The position numbers were made by a program, and so were the translations under genes. 64,000 nt of DNA from NCBI GenBank assembly GCA_037349315.1, contig JBAIAC010000033.1, forward strand, positions 27,298,001 to 27,362,000, given 5' to 3'. Below the pieces are notes generated by a model. It was not told the DNA's origin, ran no database searches, and saw only the letters and a program-made list of their open reading frames with translations. How positions within the stretch are numbered: position 1 is the first letter of the stretch; every line of letters begins with the position of its first letter. Of this stretch, positions 10,836-21,659 are shown piece by piece. Origin of the DNA: Chelydra serpentina. Its lineage: Eukaryota > Chordata > Testudines > Chelydridae.

Positions 10836-12463
10836 AGCTGTCAGGCCAGATTTTGGGCCTGAAATCAATGGGAGCTAGACATCTAAATACCTTGAGTAAC
10901 TGGGCACCAGACCTTTATACTAGTCACTAGATGCTATCTATAGCATTTGGGCCAATGGTGTAACTATTGAAGCAATGGAATTGTGCAATGAATTAATTTA
11001 ATCCCTTTGTTGTCACTGACTTGAACAAAAATATTTATTTGCAAAATTGGCTAATGTGGATCTCTTAAATGTCTTTACAATGTTCCCTAAATGATCTCTC
11101 CAATGATGTATTACACATCTTATATTGAAAAATCAGTTTACAAAACAAGACAACATTATAAATTTATCTGTAACACTTTTTGGTGCCAAGTATAACAATT
11201 GGTGCCAAAACTTTTTGTTTTATATTTCCTGACCGTTAAAAAAAAAATCCCTCTGTAACCTTAAAGTTTCATGTGCAGAGTTTTTTTGCAATTAATTTTC
11301 TAGGTTTATTTTTGAGAAGATAAAAGAAAAGAATATGTTCTCTGTTCTAAGAGGTGCCATACATCAGCCTATGTATATCTAAAATCCTATGTGCTACTGG
11401 TAGAATATAATGGTCAAAATCAACTCTTGAAACATGAAATCAAGAGTGACGAAGCTCACAGCTGCAGTCCAGAGCAAGATCTCTGCTGCAGCCACTCTGA
11501 GAAGATTTTATAGATCTCTGATGTGCACAACGATTTTGTATCATCATAGACTGAGTCATCGGCAGAGAAGAATTCAAGTATATTGTTTTTGACATTTTTT
11601 TCTGACATTGTTACACTTTGACATTTCTCTATCCCAACTTGTTTTCCTACTCACTGACCCACAATATCATAACAGTCTGGATCAAGGGCTGCAACTAGCC
11701 TCAAATTTTGTGCTCTGTTGAGCCTTCACTTCAGTTTAGTTTAGTGAGCTGTCAAGCACCTACCTTTAAAAATCAGAAAGCATTAGAGACCCATCACTGG
11801 AATCCTGATGACCAGGAAATCATGACTGGGGCACAAGGCAAGATTCTGTACTGCTGCTTTTGCATTATTCAAGAGAATAATAAATAAAAAGTGTTTGCCC
11901 TTGGGACCATCCCATCTCCTCTCTGCGTATAAGAAGGTTAGATGTGTAAGCCTCTGGCCACCAACCTACCCAGTTGCTAGTCAGCCAAGAACTTAATAGA
12001 ACTGGATGGGGGAGAGGAAGGAGTTGTTAGCTCCCATAACTGCTGAGCTGTCTGGTCTTTGTTAACCTCTGGGTGCATTTTCAGCTGAGTTTTGGGGTGT
12101 TATAAAAGCTCAGTCCAACCTAAGTGTGCTGCTTTAAAAGACAGCAGTGCAAAGGGAAGCGTGTTGAAGTAATGTAACCCATGGAAGACACATCTGACGC
12201 TGCAGATCTGTAATATGAGTGCACGTGGCGGTACCAGACGTTCTGGCGTAGCAGTTGTTTGACCTCAGTTTTGAAAAGAGCATCCATTCAGGGTGTGCAG
12301 AGAGCGCTGCAGCAGTGCAAGGGTTAAAGTCTGATGCCTACCCATCTGTATAGTTGCATAAAATAGAAGCATCCTGGAGAACTGCCGATCACACACTCAC
12401 CTGCAGTGACAAAAAGGAGATTTGGCAGCATGAGATGCCTTTGTACTGGAACACCCGCTTGCC
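10836..12463. other. AT-rich unique sequence
   Basis: No gene, RNA gene or transposon recognised. There are no long ORFs at all between 10.7 and 12.6 kb. Confidence 0.5.
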
Positions 12464-12623
12464 CAGTGCTTAATTTGTAATGAAAGAGGTGCCAGGGCTC
12501 AAACAGTTAGGTGCTGGGGCTCAAGCAATTTTTCTACTTTCATAACTGACGTGGCAAGCCCAGAGGTGCTGGGGCTAGAACTGTCAAGCCTAGAGATGCA
12601 GCCCTGGCCCAAATTAAGCATTG
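12464..12623. mobile_element. hAT-like MITE with degenerate flanks
   Basis: Inverted ends cagtgcttaatttg and caaattaagcattg bound about 160 bp. The body contains two short repeats of gtgctggggct. The flanking octamers do not match well, so the insertion is old or the ends are slightly misplaced. Confidence 0.6.
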
Positions 12624-12695
12624 CTCCCTGGCAATAACACTGTGAGACCACCTCCCATGCAGCCAAGGATAGAGGGGTGGAGTGGGTCTCATTAT

Positions 12696-12895
12696 CACGT
12701 TTTAGGAATGGTGGCTGAAGCTGGGGACAGGGAGCCAGAACTCCTGGGTTCTACTCCCGACTCTGCCACTAACTCAGACCTTGAACAAATCGCTCCGTGC
12801 CTCAGTTCCTCCATTTGTAAACGGGGATGATGATTCTGACCTGCTTCCTGGGGGTGCTCTTTATTCATTCAGATTTGCAAAGTGCTCTGAAATCA
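12696..12895 (+). mobile_element. MIR-type SINE
   Basis: Sense-orientation CORE-SINE: actctgccactaactcagac, then ccgtgcctcagttcctccat and tgtaaacggggatgatgat, in the usual MIR order. Confidence 0.75.
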
Positions 12896-12899
12896 TCCA

Positions 12900-14250
12900 A
12901 TGAAAGGTGCAGGTGCAAAACATTATCACTGGGCTAGGTCCTGCAGCTCTTTCTCAGGCAAAGCTCCCTTTGACTGCATCATGATTATACTTCTGTATGG
13001 ATGGAGACTATGGGCCGTGCAAATTATGCTCCTCCTTCCCACTGATCAGGCTGCTTGGATCAAAATGGAACATTGCATTCTGGGACGTGTAGTTTCCAGA
13101 GCAGCTGCAGGATATGGTGTGGAACTTCCCGGCTTGCATTTGCCCCGTGGGTCACACTTACAAAAGTAGACTAGATAAAGCAATAGAAAATATTCTGTAG
13201 GGAATCGTCCCGCACTGGACAAAGGAGTGAATTAGTTGTGACCATCTACGACTTTTGAACATGCTACATGTTGCTGCTAGCAAAGAAAAGTGGCTTCAAA
13301 GCACAAGGTTCAGAAGAGAAGCAAGAAAACAAGATACAAATGATAGAAATAGAAAAAACAACCTCCAGAAGAGCTGTCCCTTAGTGTATCTGTTACTCAG
13401 GTGCTTCATGGGGAAGGCTCTGTAGTGGTTGATGCGCTGACGTGCCTTCGATTCATCCTCAAGAGTGGATTATTTCAGCACTCGGTTATTTTAGCAGCTG
13501 CAGTTAGACCATACAGTTACATGATGTGATTATCACTCTCCCAGTGAGTAGCCTGTTGTTAGAAGAAAACAATGACTGTAAACTCATTGCTGCTGACTTT
13601 TCCAGCAGAGATTAGCATACAGTCGCCATTTCCGTTTTTTCTAAGGTAGTACTATGTCGTCTTCGACGCTGGCTGTGTCCTGCATGTATAAGGGATGGAC
13701 TCCAGAGTTTCATGGCTCATTTCCATCTCTAACTCCTGTGATTCTATGAGAGACCATTAAAAGGGCTGAGGTCCAACCTCAGTCGCTTAATAATAAAGGA
13801 GAGAAAAAGAATATTCCCTGGTAAGACCTGAGAAAGGAACAGGCTGCCCCAAGCTGGGTAGGGCCAGCCCTATTGCCTGATGTGTGTTTTTGGGGATCCT
13901 TCTCATCAGCATCCCTTTTCCCTGCATTTCTACAACCTTCCTGGCCTGCCATGGCTTTCCCCCTTGAAAGACAAACTTGGAGGCTCAACCCTACCCAAGT
14001 CCCAGCAACAAGCAATCCTCCCTAGCAGCTACTTTTTAACCCTCACTCCACTCCCAGGTGCCAAAACCTTCCCACCACAGTGGCAACAAGTTCCTTGACC
14101 CCCTTCCCAATGACTGGAAGCTTATTATGCTTCACAGGGCAAGTCGCAGGGGTCTGCCTCAGGCCGCTACCCATCAGACTTTGCACAGGACTCTGCAAAT
14201 CCTAAGATAGTCGGATGCTGTATGTAGCAAAGTGAAGACTCACTGGTGCA
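12900..14250. other. Unique sequence
   Basis: No gene seen. It contains a ZNF143/THAP11-like motif (13075-13093). ORFs of 72-89 codons have no recognised domain. Confidence 0.45.
13075..13093 (-). promoter_or_regulatory. ZNF143/THAP11-like motif
   Basis: On the minus strand this reads ACTACACGTCCCAGAATGC. It fits the conserved promoter element ACTAYRNNNCCCR, whose full form is ACTACAATTCCCAGAATGC. No promoter or CpG island is seen beside it, so it may be a transposon-borne or fossil site. Confidence 0.5.
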
Positions 14251-14264
14251 GCGCCTCCTGCTGG
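14251..14264 (-). promoter_or_regulatory. CTCF-like motif
   Basis: On the minus strand this reads CCAGCAGGAGGCGC, one base off the CTCF core CCASYAGRKGGCRS. It lies just left of the hAT at 14315. Confidence 0.4.
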
Positions 14265-14314
14265 TCATCTTGGGAATTAGGTCCTCTCCCAGGGGAACCC
14301 CCAACCCTCTAAAC

Positions 14315-14833
14315 CAGGCCTGCACAACTCGTAAAGCGGCGAGGGCCATATTACGCCAAAGAAAACAGCTGAGGACCGAAACCCCCCAGCCCCACGGAAA
14401 CCCGCCCCCCCCCCCCCCCCCCGCGTTGCCCGCTCCGCGGAAACAACCCCTCCTTCCCCAGCGCTGGGGTGTGGAAGCCTGTAGAGGGCGAAAGAAAGAG
14501 CGCGCATGACTAGATCACAGCAGTAAAATAGGACCCACCCCCTCCCTGCTTGGCCCCACCATCACACCCCTGTTCACCCCCCCATAGGTCACTATATTAC
14601 TGCACACAACAGTCAATCAATGCAGTTGTAGATAAATCTCTGTTGAATGAATGAGGTGTGAATGAGGAAGGCGTGGAAGGCAGGCACCTCCAGATCGCTG
14701 CAACCCTTGCCTACTCACCCCCCCCCCCCCCTGCAGGCCGCACAGTGAGCCCACGTACTCACCCCCCCGCAGGCCGCACAGTGAGCCCACGCGGGCCGCA
14801 TGCAGCTCCTGGGCCGCATGTTGTGCAGGCCTG
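14315..14833 (+). mobile_element. GC-rich hAT element, CAGGCCTGCACAAC family (copy 1)
   Basis: Inverted ends CAGGCCTGCACAAC and GTGCAGGCCTG, with a perfect 8-bp duplication ctctaaac (14307-14314 and 14834-14841). The 519-bp body has a poly-C run (14405-14422) and a local tandem duplication of the ccgcacagtgagcccacg segment (about 14739-14800). ORFs inside (60-87 codons) are compositional, and no transposase domain is visible. The copy at 15639 is about 520 bp long and closely related. Confidence 0.93.
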
Positions 14834-14841
14834 CTCTAAAC

Positions 14842-15461
14842 CCACCTTGCCTCAGTGGCTACTGCCAGTCATCATCTAGCCCCCGCTCACTGGAGCAGAC
14901 TGCAGTCTGTAATGGTCACTCATCATTTGCAAGGGGTTAGGACCTGCTGCCTTTGCCTATCCCAGGCTACACCTCTGCAGCCCCAGTACCTCCATTGGCC
15001 TTCAACAAGGCCTGCAGCCTGGGGAGTTCCCAGGCTGGAGCTCCCCAGCTCCTCTTGCTCTTTTCCCCAGCACTGCTCTGCTTCAGGTACCTTGCTCCCA
15101 GGCAGCTAGCCCTTCCCACTCCAGGGCTAGAGTGAGACTCTTTCAGATCCTGGCCCCCAGCCCTCTTAGCAGGGCCAGCTGGGCCCTAATTGAGCTGGCC
15201 ACATCAATCAGCCTAGCTTAGCTGTTTTAACCCCTGTTCTTCAGGAGTGGGGCAGCCGCCCCACTACACTGTACCACAGCAATGACTAAGTGCCTGACAA
15301 GCCCTGCAACCGGACCAAGGGTCTGGAAACCAAAAGGCCTGGGAGCAGAGATTGGCTTTCTCATGCATAATGTGTTACCTTTGCCACTGCTCCGCCATGC
15401 CAAGGTATACAATATAGATATAAAATGGTGTGTGTGTGTCCGTCCGTCCGTCCGTCCCCCC
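14842..15461. other. Unique sequence with simple repeat
   Basis: No gene seen. It includes a (GT)n(CCGT)n tract at 15428-15457. Confidence 0.45.
15428..15457 (+). repeat. (GT)n(CCGT)n microsatellite
   Basis: A short GT run passes directly into four CCGT units and a C-run. It lies immediately 5' of the CR1 fragment. Confidence 0.9.
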
Positions 15462-16205
15462 ACAGCGACAAACTACCAAGAGCAGTGGTAGAATCTCCAG
15501 CTCTTGATGTCTTCAAATCAAGACCAGACGCCTCTCTGGAAGATAGGCTTTAGACAAGTTTGGGGGCTTAACATAGGAGTGACTGGGGGAAATTCTCTGA
15601 ACAGTGAAATGGAGGTCAGACTAGATGGTCTTCTAGTGCAGGCCTGCACAACTCGAAAAGCGGCGTGGGCCATATTACTCCAAAGAAAACGGCCGAGGGC
15701 CGAAACCCCCCAGCCCCGCGGAAACAACCCCCCACCCAGCGCCACCTGGCCCGGTGGAAACAACCTCCCCCCTCCCCGCGGAAACAACCCCTCCTTTCCC
15801 AGCGCTGGGATGTGGAAGCCGCCCTGCCACTGCCCGCCCACTCTGCTCGTCATCCCCCACCCCGCCCGGCTCGCCTACTCACCCCCCGCCACCTGTTTGC
15901 CTTCTCAGCCCCCCCGCCGCTGCCACCAGCTCACCTGCCTGTCCACCGCCAGCTCCCCCTGCCGCCAGCTCACCTGCCTGCCCGCTGCTGGCCTCTTACC
16001 TTCTGCCGCTGCCCCTGCACCCTGCCGCTGGCTCACCCTCACTCCCCAGCCTGCCACTGGCCTCTTCACCACCCTGCCCACTGGCCCACCCCGCCGCTTG
16101 CCTACTCACCCCCCGCGGGCCGCACAGTGAGCCCACGCGGGCCGCATGTTGCGCAGGCCTGTTCTAGTAGTTCCTTCTGGCCTTAAGCTCTGTGAAGCTA
16201 TCCAA
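15462..16205 (+). mobile_element. CR1 3' end, interrupted by a hAT
   Basis: The left part (15465-15638) resembles the end of CR1 ORF2 and the 3'UTR: ccagctcttgatgtcttcaa, then gaggtcagactagatggtc. The right part (16162-16200) continues as agttccttctggccttaag, the usual CR1 3' end. The hAT at 15639-16161 splits the two halves cleanly. Confidence 0.85.
15639..16161 (+). mobile_element. GC-rich hAT element, CAGGCCTGCACAAC family (copy 2)
   Basis: Inverted ends CAGGCCTGCACAAC and GCGCAGGCCTG, flanked by ttctagtg (15631-15638) and ttctagta (16162-16169), a 7/8 match. It is inserted in a CR1 3' end. The body holds long Pro/Ser/Ala-coding ORFs on both strands (up to 208 codons), which I read as C-rich composition and not genes. 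Confidence 0.92.
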
Positions 16206-16929
16206 AGCCAACACTATGGCATCAGGAGAGTTGTCTTTCTCCTCGCCTGTTGCCAGTAGACATCTGGGCTGCACAGGCAGGTGTGAGGTACACGGTGACT
16301 TTTTCATAGGCTGCTCTGTCTCTTGTAAGTAAACCTGAAAGAAAAGCCATGAGACAGGTCATGGAAAGCGAGCATGTCTCGAGCCTCTCCTGGAGGCCAT
16401 GGGGAGGGTTTAACAGACAAATGGTTTGAATGCACCTGAAGCACAATCGCTGCGTGGTGGGGTTACCGCAGCAACTGTATCCTACCGTAGTGCATCATAG
16501 CCAGAGTCCCCTGAGAAATTTCAGACTTTTTCAAGCATGCTGTTACAATTGTTCTGTGACATTTGAACCGACTTGTCAGCAACCAGCACATCATTATAAA
16601 TGCAGCCAGCCCACCATGTGGAAGAAAGAGTGGATGGGTAAGTCTGCCATATGCAGCTCCTGTGCTAAGCTACCAAAGCCAGATCAAGTTACTGCAGAAT
16701 CAGAGACTGGTTTGTTAATGACCTCTCCAAAATGTATACATGCCTGTGCACGGGTGCACCCCCCCACACACTCTTCCCCCCCCCCTCCCACCCCCACATG
16801 CTCTCCTCCAATTTCAATGCAGGCCTTCTTGTGCTGCAGTTTCGTTAAATGTTACCTTTGTAGTTCTCGCTTTCCTTTTTTTTAAAGGACGAGTAAAAGT
16901 AACGCTGGTGGGCATAGTAAGGAATTGAG
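16206..16929. other. Unique sequence
   Basis: A 151-codon ORF (16430-16885) ends in low-complexity Pro-rich sequence from C-runs near 16758-16795, and has no recognisable domain. Confidence 0.4.
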
Positions 16930-17125
16930 GCCAAGGTTTCCAAAAGTGACCAGTGATTCTGGGTGCCTCAGTTTTTGGGTCCCCCAACTTGAGATATCTG
17001 AAAGGCATGTGATTGTCTGAAAGCACTGCGTAGCCCTTACAAAGCCCTTAAAAAATCAGGCCTCTAAGATATCTTCATGGCTGGGCTCCCAAGAATTGAG
17101 GCTTCTCGTCACTTTTGAAAATCGG
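16930..17125. repeat. Ancient palindromic MITE-like repeat
   Basis: The left arm (ttccaaaagtgacc, gggtgcctcagtttttgggt) is mirrored by the right arm (ctcccaagaattgaggct, tcacttttgaaaatc) around a centre with aaaaaatcaggcctct. This is the arm/centre/arm plan of old amniote palindromic DNA transposons. Confidence 0.6.
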
Positions 17126-17264
17126 TAATGGCCAGTGCTGTCATTAGAGGGTGCAGCTTATTCCATTTGGCTTAAAAATGCCAAATACCTAGAGATATAT
17201 AATGTTCTCCCTTCAGTCTGACTGGATCAAAGGGAAACCAGACCGCTCTAATTTTCACCCAGTC

Positions 17265-17447
17265 CAGTGGCGTAGCCAGGTTTAGAGCACAGGGGGAGCG
17301 GAGCTAAAAAAAGGCGCCGGGAGAAAAAAAAAATGCTCCGCTCTGGCTGCAGCGTAGGAACAAAAGGCGTCGGAGCACAAAAAAGGCGCCGCTTCTGCTC
17401 AGTCGGGGAGCGGCCGCTTCCCCTGTTCCCCCCCGGCTACGCTACTG
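17265..17447 (+). mobile_element. hAT MITE, CAGTGGCGTAGCC family (copy 2)
   Basis: The ends cagtggcgtagcc and ggctacgctactg are flanked by acccagtc (17257-17264) and acccattc (17448-17455), a 7/8 match. The 183-bp body contains two aaaaaaggcgccg segments. Confidence 0.9.
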
Positions 17448-17890
17448 ACCCATTCCAGTCATGCCTCCCAGCAGTCATGGTGGGAATCTCTCTTGCGACA
17501 CCAGCAAGAATCTGTGGTGACCTGCCAGTTTACTGGATTGCTGACCATTATCCACTGGTAAAAACGGCGAGGAAAAATTTATGCTCCCTGCTCTCCTGCT
17601 GTGGTACCTGCCCATCTCTCTGTAAGTCAGATACACGGCTACGTGGGCTGCTCTCGCAGGATGAGAGAAGCCCAAGTGCCGGAACGGTTTAGCCTGCATG
17701 CAGCTGAATGGAAGGCAGCGGGTACTGCTGAGATTCTAGTCTGGACTCTGAAAAGGCTGGGTGGGAATTGCAGAATCACTGCATCCATCATATACAATAA
17801 TTAAAGCTCACACCAGCCTTTAGAATTCCCAAAATAAAGTCATTTTAAGAGTGTGTCATCAACGGATCACACTCGCCATATCCTATAAAT

Positions 17891-18214
17891 CAGTGGTTCT
17901 CAACTGTGGTCCACCGCTTGTTCAAGGAAAGCCCCTGGAGGGCCAGGCCGGTTTGTTTACCTGCCGCATCCACAGGTTCGGCCGGTCGCAGCTCCCAATG
18001 GCCGCGGTTCATCGCTCCAGGCCAATGGGAAGTGGTGCGGGCCGAGGGATGTGCTGGCCACCACTTCCTGCAGCCCCCATTGGCCTGGTGCAGCGAACCG
18101 CGGCCAGTGGGAGCCGCGACCGGCCGAACCTGCGGACGCGGCAGGTAAACAAACCGGCCCGGCCCTCCAGGGGCTTTCACTGAACAAGCGGTGGACCACA
18201 ATTGAGAACCACTG
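17891..18214. mobile_element. Long palindromic hAT-Charlie-like element
   Basis: The inverted ends CAGTGGTTCTCAACTGTGG and GTGGACCACAATTGAGAACCACTG continue into arms that pair almost throughout the 324 bp. The same ORF-derived peptides appear on both strands. The perfect 8-bp duplication is ctataaat (17883-17890 and 18215-18222). The core carries inverted CCAAT boxes (ggccaatggga and cattggcc). Confidence 0.95.
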
Positions 18215-18222
18215 CTATAAAT

Positions 18223-19723
18223 ACTTTGCCCCTGCCTGAACCAGGGGCATAATTTGCTCTGGGGCAAAAGGGGCAGTTATCCCCTCCCTCCAACCTGGCT
18301 TTGTCCCCCTAAAACTTCTCATAGGTCTACATGCTCCATTTTTTTGCCCCCTGCAGACTTTGCAGGATATAATCTAATCACATATAATGTTCTATACGCT
18401 GACACGACACAACTCCCCTCCCCCCTCTTAGAAACTTTCTGAAATGACCCCCGAGTCTTAACGTTTCTGTCCTGTAGCTCTGCCATCAGGCCAGCCAGAT
18501 TTGCACATGCTTTTAAACTGTATATACATGCGCTGTAAATGTAGCCATGTATTGTAGCGTAACAGCTGGAGACCATTATGCTGTGACAACATTGCTCTTC
18601 TCCATTTCATATGAACTTTAATTTTCCGACCCACGTGTATCTCCGGTTCCACACAAAGCTGCTCTCTAATCTCGCCTCTGTTACTGGAAATGACTGCCAT
18701 CTGAAACACGGAACAGAGGCTCACAAAAGATGTGCGTCATGCTGAGGAAATCGAGCCCATGTTGTTTGGAATCGGCCTTGCATTTGGGGGTCTTTTTCTC
18801 ACATACTTGTCCGCTGCCACGTTGAGAGAGAGAGCGCTTGTGGATGCAGTGACTGGGATTATTCATTCCCGGGAGTGCTCACTCTTTTAAATCTTAGGTT
18901 AGAGCTGAATGTTTCGTCAGTATGGAGGTGGGGCTGAGATAAATCCTGATATGGCTGCTGGCAGCAGCTTAACAGGCCTTGTGCACACATGCCATCTGAA
19001 CAGGGTAAAGGGCATCCTTTTGGGACAGGCTATTTTTGGAGGTTACAAATCCTGCCTCTTCCATGTGCTGTGCTATTTTTAAACGAGAACGCTGCCTCGT
19101 GTGGCTCCTAGATGGGATTTACACCATTCCCGTATTATTGTTTGGTTGAAAGCACGTTGGGCATTACAGAACAATGGACTCATGCTAATTGCGTTGGGTT
19201 GCTCCGTGGCAAAGTGGTTACCTTTTAGATGTATGACTTTGCTGTTTTCCTCTCTCTGCCATTATTCCTAGCCACCCCCCTCAAGGGGGGACTTAGCTAA
19301 TCTTGTTTCCAGCAGTGGCTCAGAAAAAGTAAATTCAGGTTAGTAATGACTGAGCAAACCCACACAACATTTACAGTATAATTGAGGCATCAAGCAAGTT
19401 AAATTAGAGGGGCCGAATGGGAAAGTTAACGGAGTATTGTGTAACCCCCCATTGGAGGCCTCAGCTTCAGGAGTGAGCTTGGCACTTCTGAAGAGGGTAA
19501 GAGGGGCAGGTGTGGAGTGGAGCTGAGGTAAAGAGACTGTGAGGGATGAGGAGTGGGAGAGCTGCAGCAAACAACCAATCTTCCCCCGGGCAGAGAACGT
19601 CCAGTCAGAACTCTAGGGAGTTTGCGGAACGTCCAAACACGCGGCTGCTTCTGTTCTGAGTCTCTGGCTGGTTCTACCCTGCCATTTTCCCTTAAAGCTA
19701 TGTGATGAGGGTGGGGCCCCTAG
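18223..19723. other. Unique sequence
   Basis: No repeat family or exon recognised. ORFs are all below 90 codons and lack motifs. Confidence 0.45.
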
Positions 19724-19842
19724 TAGGGTAACCAGATGTTCTGATTTTACAGGGACAGTCCCGATTTTTGGGTCTTTTTCTTATATAGGCTCCTATTACC
19801 CCCCACCCACTGTCCCGATTTTTCACACTTGCTGTCTGGTCA
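19724..19842 (+). mobile_element. hAT MITE, TAGGGTGACCAG family (copy 2, right end damaged)
   Basis: The left end tagggtaaccagatg and the body with cttatataggctcctattac match the copies at 6359 and 21530. The right terminus stops at ctgtctggtca, so the last bases of the inverted repeat and the target duplication are not recognisable. Confidence 0.85.
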
Positions 19843-20374
19843 GTGCCCCCAGAATGGTGGGTCTCCCCGTTCTGGGGGAGCTGGGGGGAGGGGTGGCCCT
19901 GACTGGACCCCATTTTACCTCCTCCGGCCCAGTGCAACAGACCCTGCTTTGATCACTTCAGCAGCTGCTCCTACTGGCTGGAACACCCCCCTGTTTCTGT
20001 GCTGCTGCAGCACAGGGGCCCGGGGCTGCTGTAGTTCACACCCCTCCCAACTTTCACCCCCAGTCTGCACTGGCAGAGGGATGTAGCAGGAGGGAGAATC
20101 CCTCCCAGAGTCTGACTTGATAGATACTGTACAGGACAGCACTGCTCATGCGTCTCGGAAGCCGCGTTCGACTGGGAATTTTGCTTGCCCCACTGCTTTT
20201 CCCTGTAGGAGAAAAGAAAAACAAAAGGGAATTACCAAGGCTTTAATGCGGATCAGAGACCCTGCGCCCGAGCTCCCCAATGAGAACCCATAACCAGGTA
20301 TCACAGCAGCATTAGAGCTGAACTTGCTTTTGTGGGAGTCTCCTTCCTGGAATCTGCAGCCCTGGGAAGTTGTT
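19843..20374. other. Unique sequence
   Basis: A moderately GC-rich segment at 19850-20060 with compositional ORFs. No feature can be named. Confidence 0.4.
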
Positions 20375-20545
20375 CAGAGCTGGATAAAGTGGCTTAGCCC
20401 CCATCTAGTTCAACTCCCTTCCCAAGGATCCAATGCAGGATTGCTCCCTACTGCACGTTCTCTAGTGGTTCATCCAGTCATTCTTTAACCTGGGGTAGAA
20501 TCCTAGTCCAAACCACTTAATACATACAGGTTGACGGTGGCCATG
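20375..20545 (-). mobile_element. CR1-like 3'UTR remnant (weak)
   Basis: catctagttcaactcccttc and the following tccagtcattctttaacctg resemble CR1 3'UTR sequence in reverse orientation, but with low identity. Confidence 0.4.
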
Positions 20546-20700
20546 AAGCATATGGACCAAGCTGTGTTAGTTTTTCAAGAGTGGTGTGGTGAAACTTAGA
20601 GAGATTAAATATTCATAAATTCTTCCTCGTTCCTCGGTTGGCTTTCATAATTTTAAAGTAGTGAATGTTCAGGTGTAAGCAAATTGGCCCTTTCCCAGTT

Positions 20701-20915
20701 TAATAACAATAATAAATAATACCTAGCACTTTTCATAAGCAGATCTCCATGCGCTTTACAAAGAAGGTGTCAGCATCATTATCCCCATTTTACAGATGGA
20801 GAAACTGAGGTGTGCAGAGGGGAAGTGACTTGCGCAAGGACACCCAGCAGACCAGTGCCAGAGCTGGGAACAGAACCCAGGTCCCTGAGGGGCTCTGTTT
20901 ACTAGGCAGCACTGT
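20701..20915 (-). mobile_element. MIR-type SINE
   Basis: Reverse-orientation CORE-SINE: ttatccccattttacagatg, gagaaactgaggtgtgcag and gaacagaacccaggtccct in the expected order. An AT-rich tail (aataataaataatac) lies at 20707-20721. Confidence 0.8.
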
Positions 20916-21529
20916 TTAATCTGAGTGTCTCATACATCCTTGAGTGATTTTTTTTCCCATTGAATACAGATGTTTCTTTCAGTCCTGTGTGTATGTACAA
21001 TTGGCTGCTGCTTAGCCATGCTTCAGAGAGCCTGCACCACATCACTCAAAGAGCTAATACTGCCGGGGAGTTCCCACTGGAAAAAGAGCTCTAAAGCAGC
21101 AGCACAAATGTTTCTAAAGTTACTTAACAGACTTTATGATGTGCTATTAAGCCCCATAAAGGAATTTGTATTGAGCGAGGCCTTTGTTTATATTGAAGTT
21201 GGTTGCTGGCATACTTCCTTCGGCACTTGTGTGCTTAGCCTGCTTTCATTTTACATCGCCTGCTTTCGTTTCCCATTGCTAGGGTTAGGGTGAAGGGCTG
21301 TCCTGGTTTACTGAGATTTTCTCATTTGTTAGGACAGTCCCAGTGTCCTGGCCATACTCACAGAGGGAAATGATGGCGTAACTCCAGATCTAGGCACCGA
21401 AGAAGTGCAGTGAAAATGAACATTGCAGTGATCTGTTGTAATCAGGAGCTTCCCTAGCTGTTTTGCTAGCCGGGGCAGAAAACATTTTTGCCCCAACCCC
21501 CTGCCCCATGGGTGGATGAGCGGCCCAGC
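20916..21529. other. Unique sequence with a 107-codon ORF
   Basis: The ORF at 20970-21293 (+) lies outside recognised repeats and has hydrophobic stretches at both ends, but no signature I know, no strong start context and no splice support. Chance is the default reading. Confidence 0.35.
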
Positions 21530-21651
21530 TAGGGTGACCAGATGTCCCGATTTCATAGGGACAGTCCCGGTTTTTGGGTCTCTTACTTATATAGGCTCCT
21601 ATTACCCCCCACCCCGTCCCGATTTTTCAGACTTGCTGTCTGGTCACCCTA
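21530..21651 (+). mobile_element. hAT MITE, TAGGGTGACCAG family (copy 3)
   Basis: Ends tagggtgaccagatg and tggtcaccctA. Flanks ggcccagc (21522-21529) and ggcccaga (21652-21659) agree at 7 of 8 bases. The length is 122 bp. Confidence 0.92.
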
Positions 21652-21659
21652 GGCCCAGA

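Noticed and set aside
15428..15457. CRISPR-like or telomere-like short repeat
   Set aside because: Simple (GT)n(CCGT)n microsatellite without spacers. No CRISPR array is expected or seen in this eukaryotic DNA.
15504..16186. Overlapping ORFs of 208, 173 and 137 codons on the plus strand
   Set aside because: They lie within the C-rich hAT at 15639-16161, are Pro/Ser/Ala-rich in every frame and have mirror ORFs on the other strand. No transposase signature.
17890..18267. Similar 80-125 codon ORFs on both strands
   Set aside because: They are the two arms of a palindromic hAT read from each side.
20970..21293. 107-codon ORF outside repeats as a gene
   Set aside because: No domain, no splice or promoter support; length is within chance for a 64-kb window.
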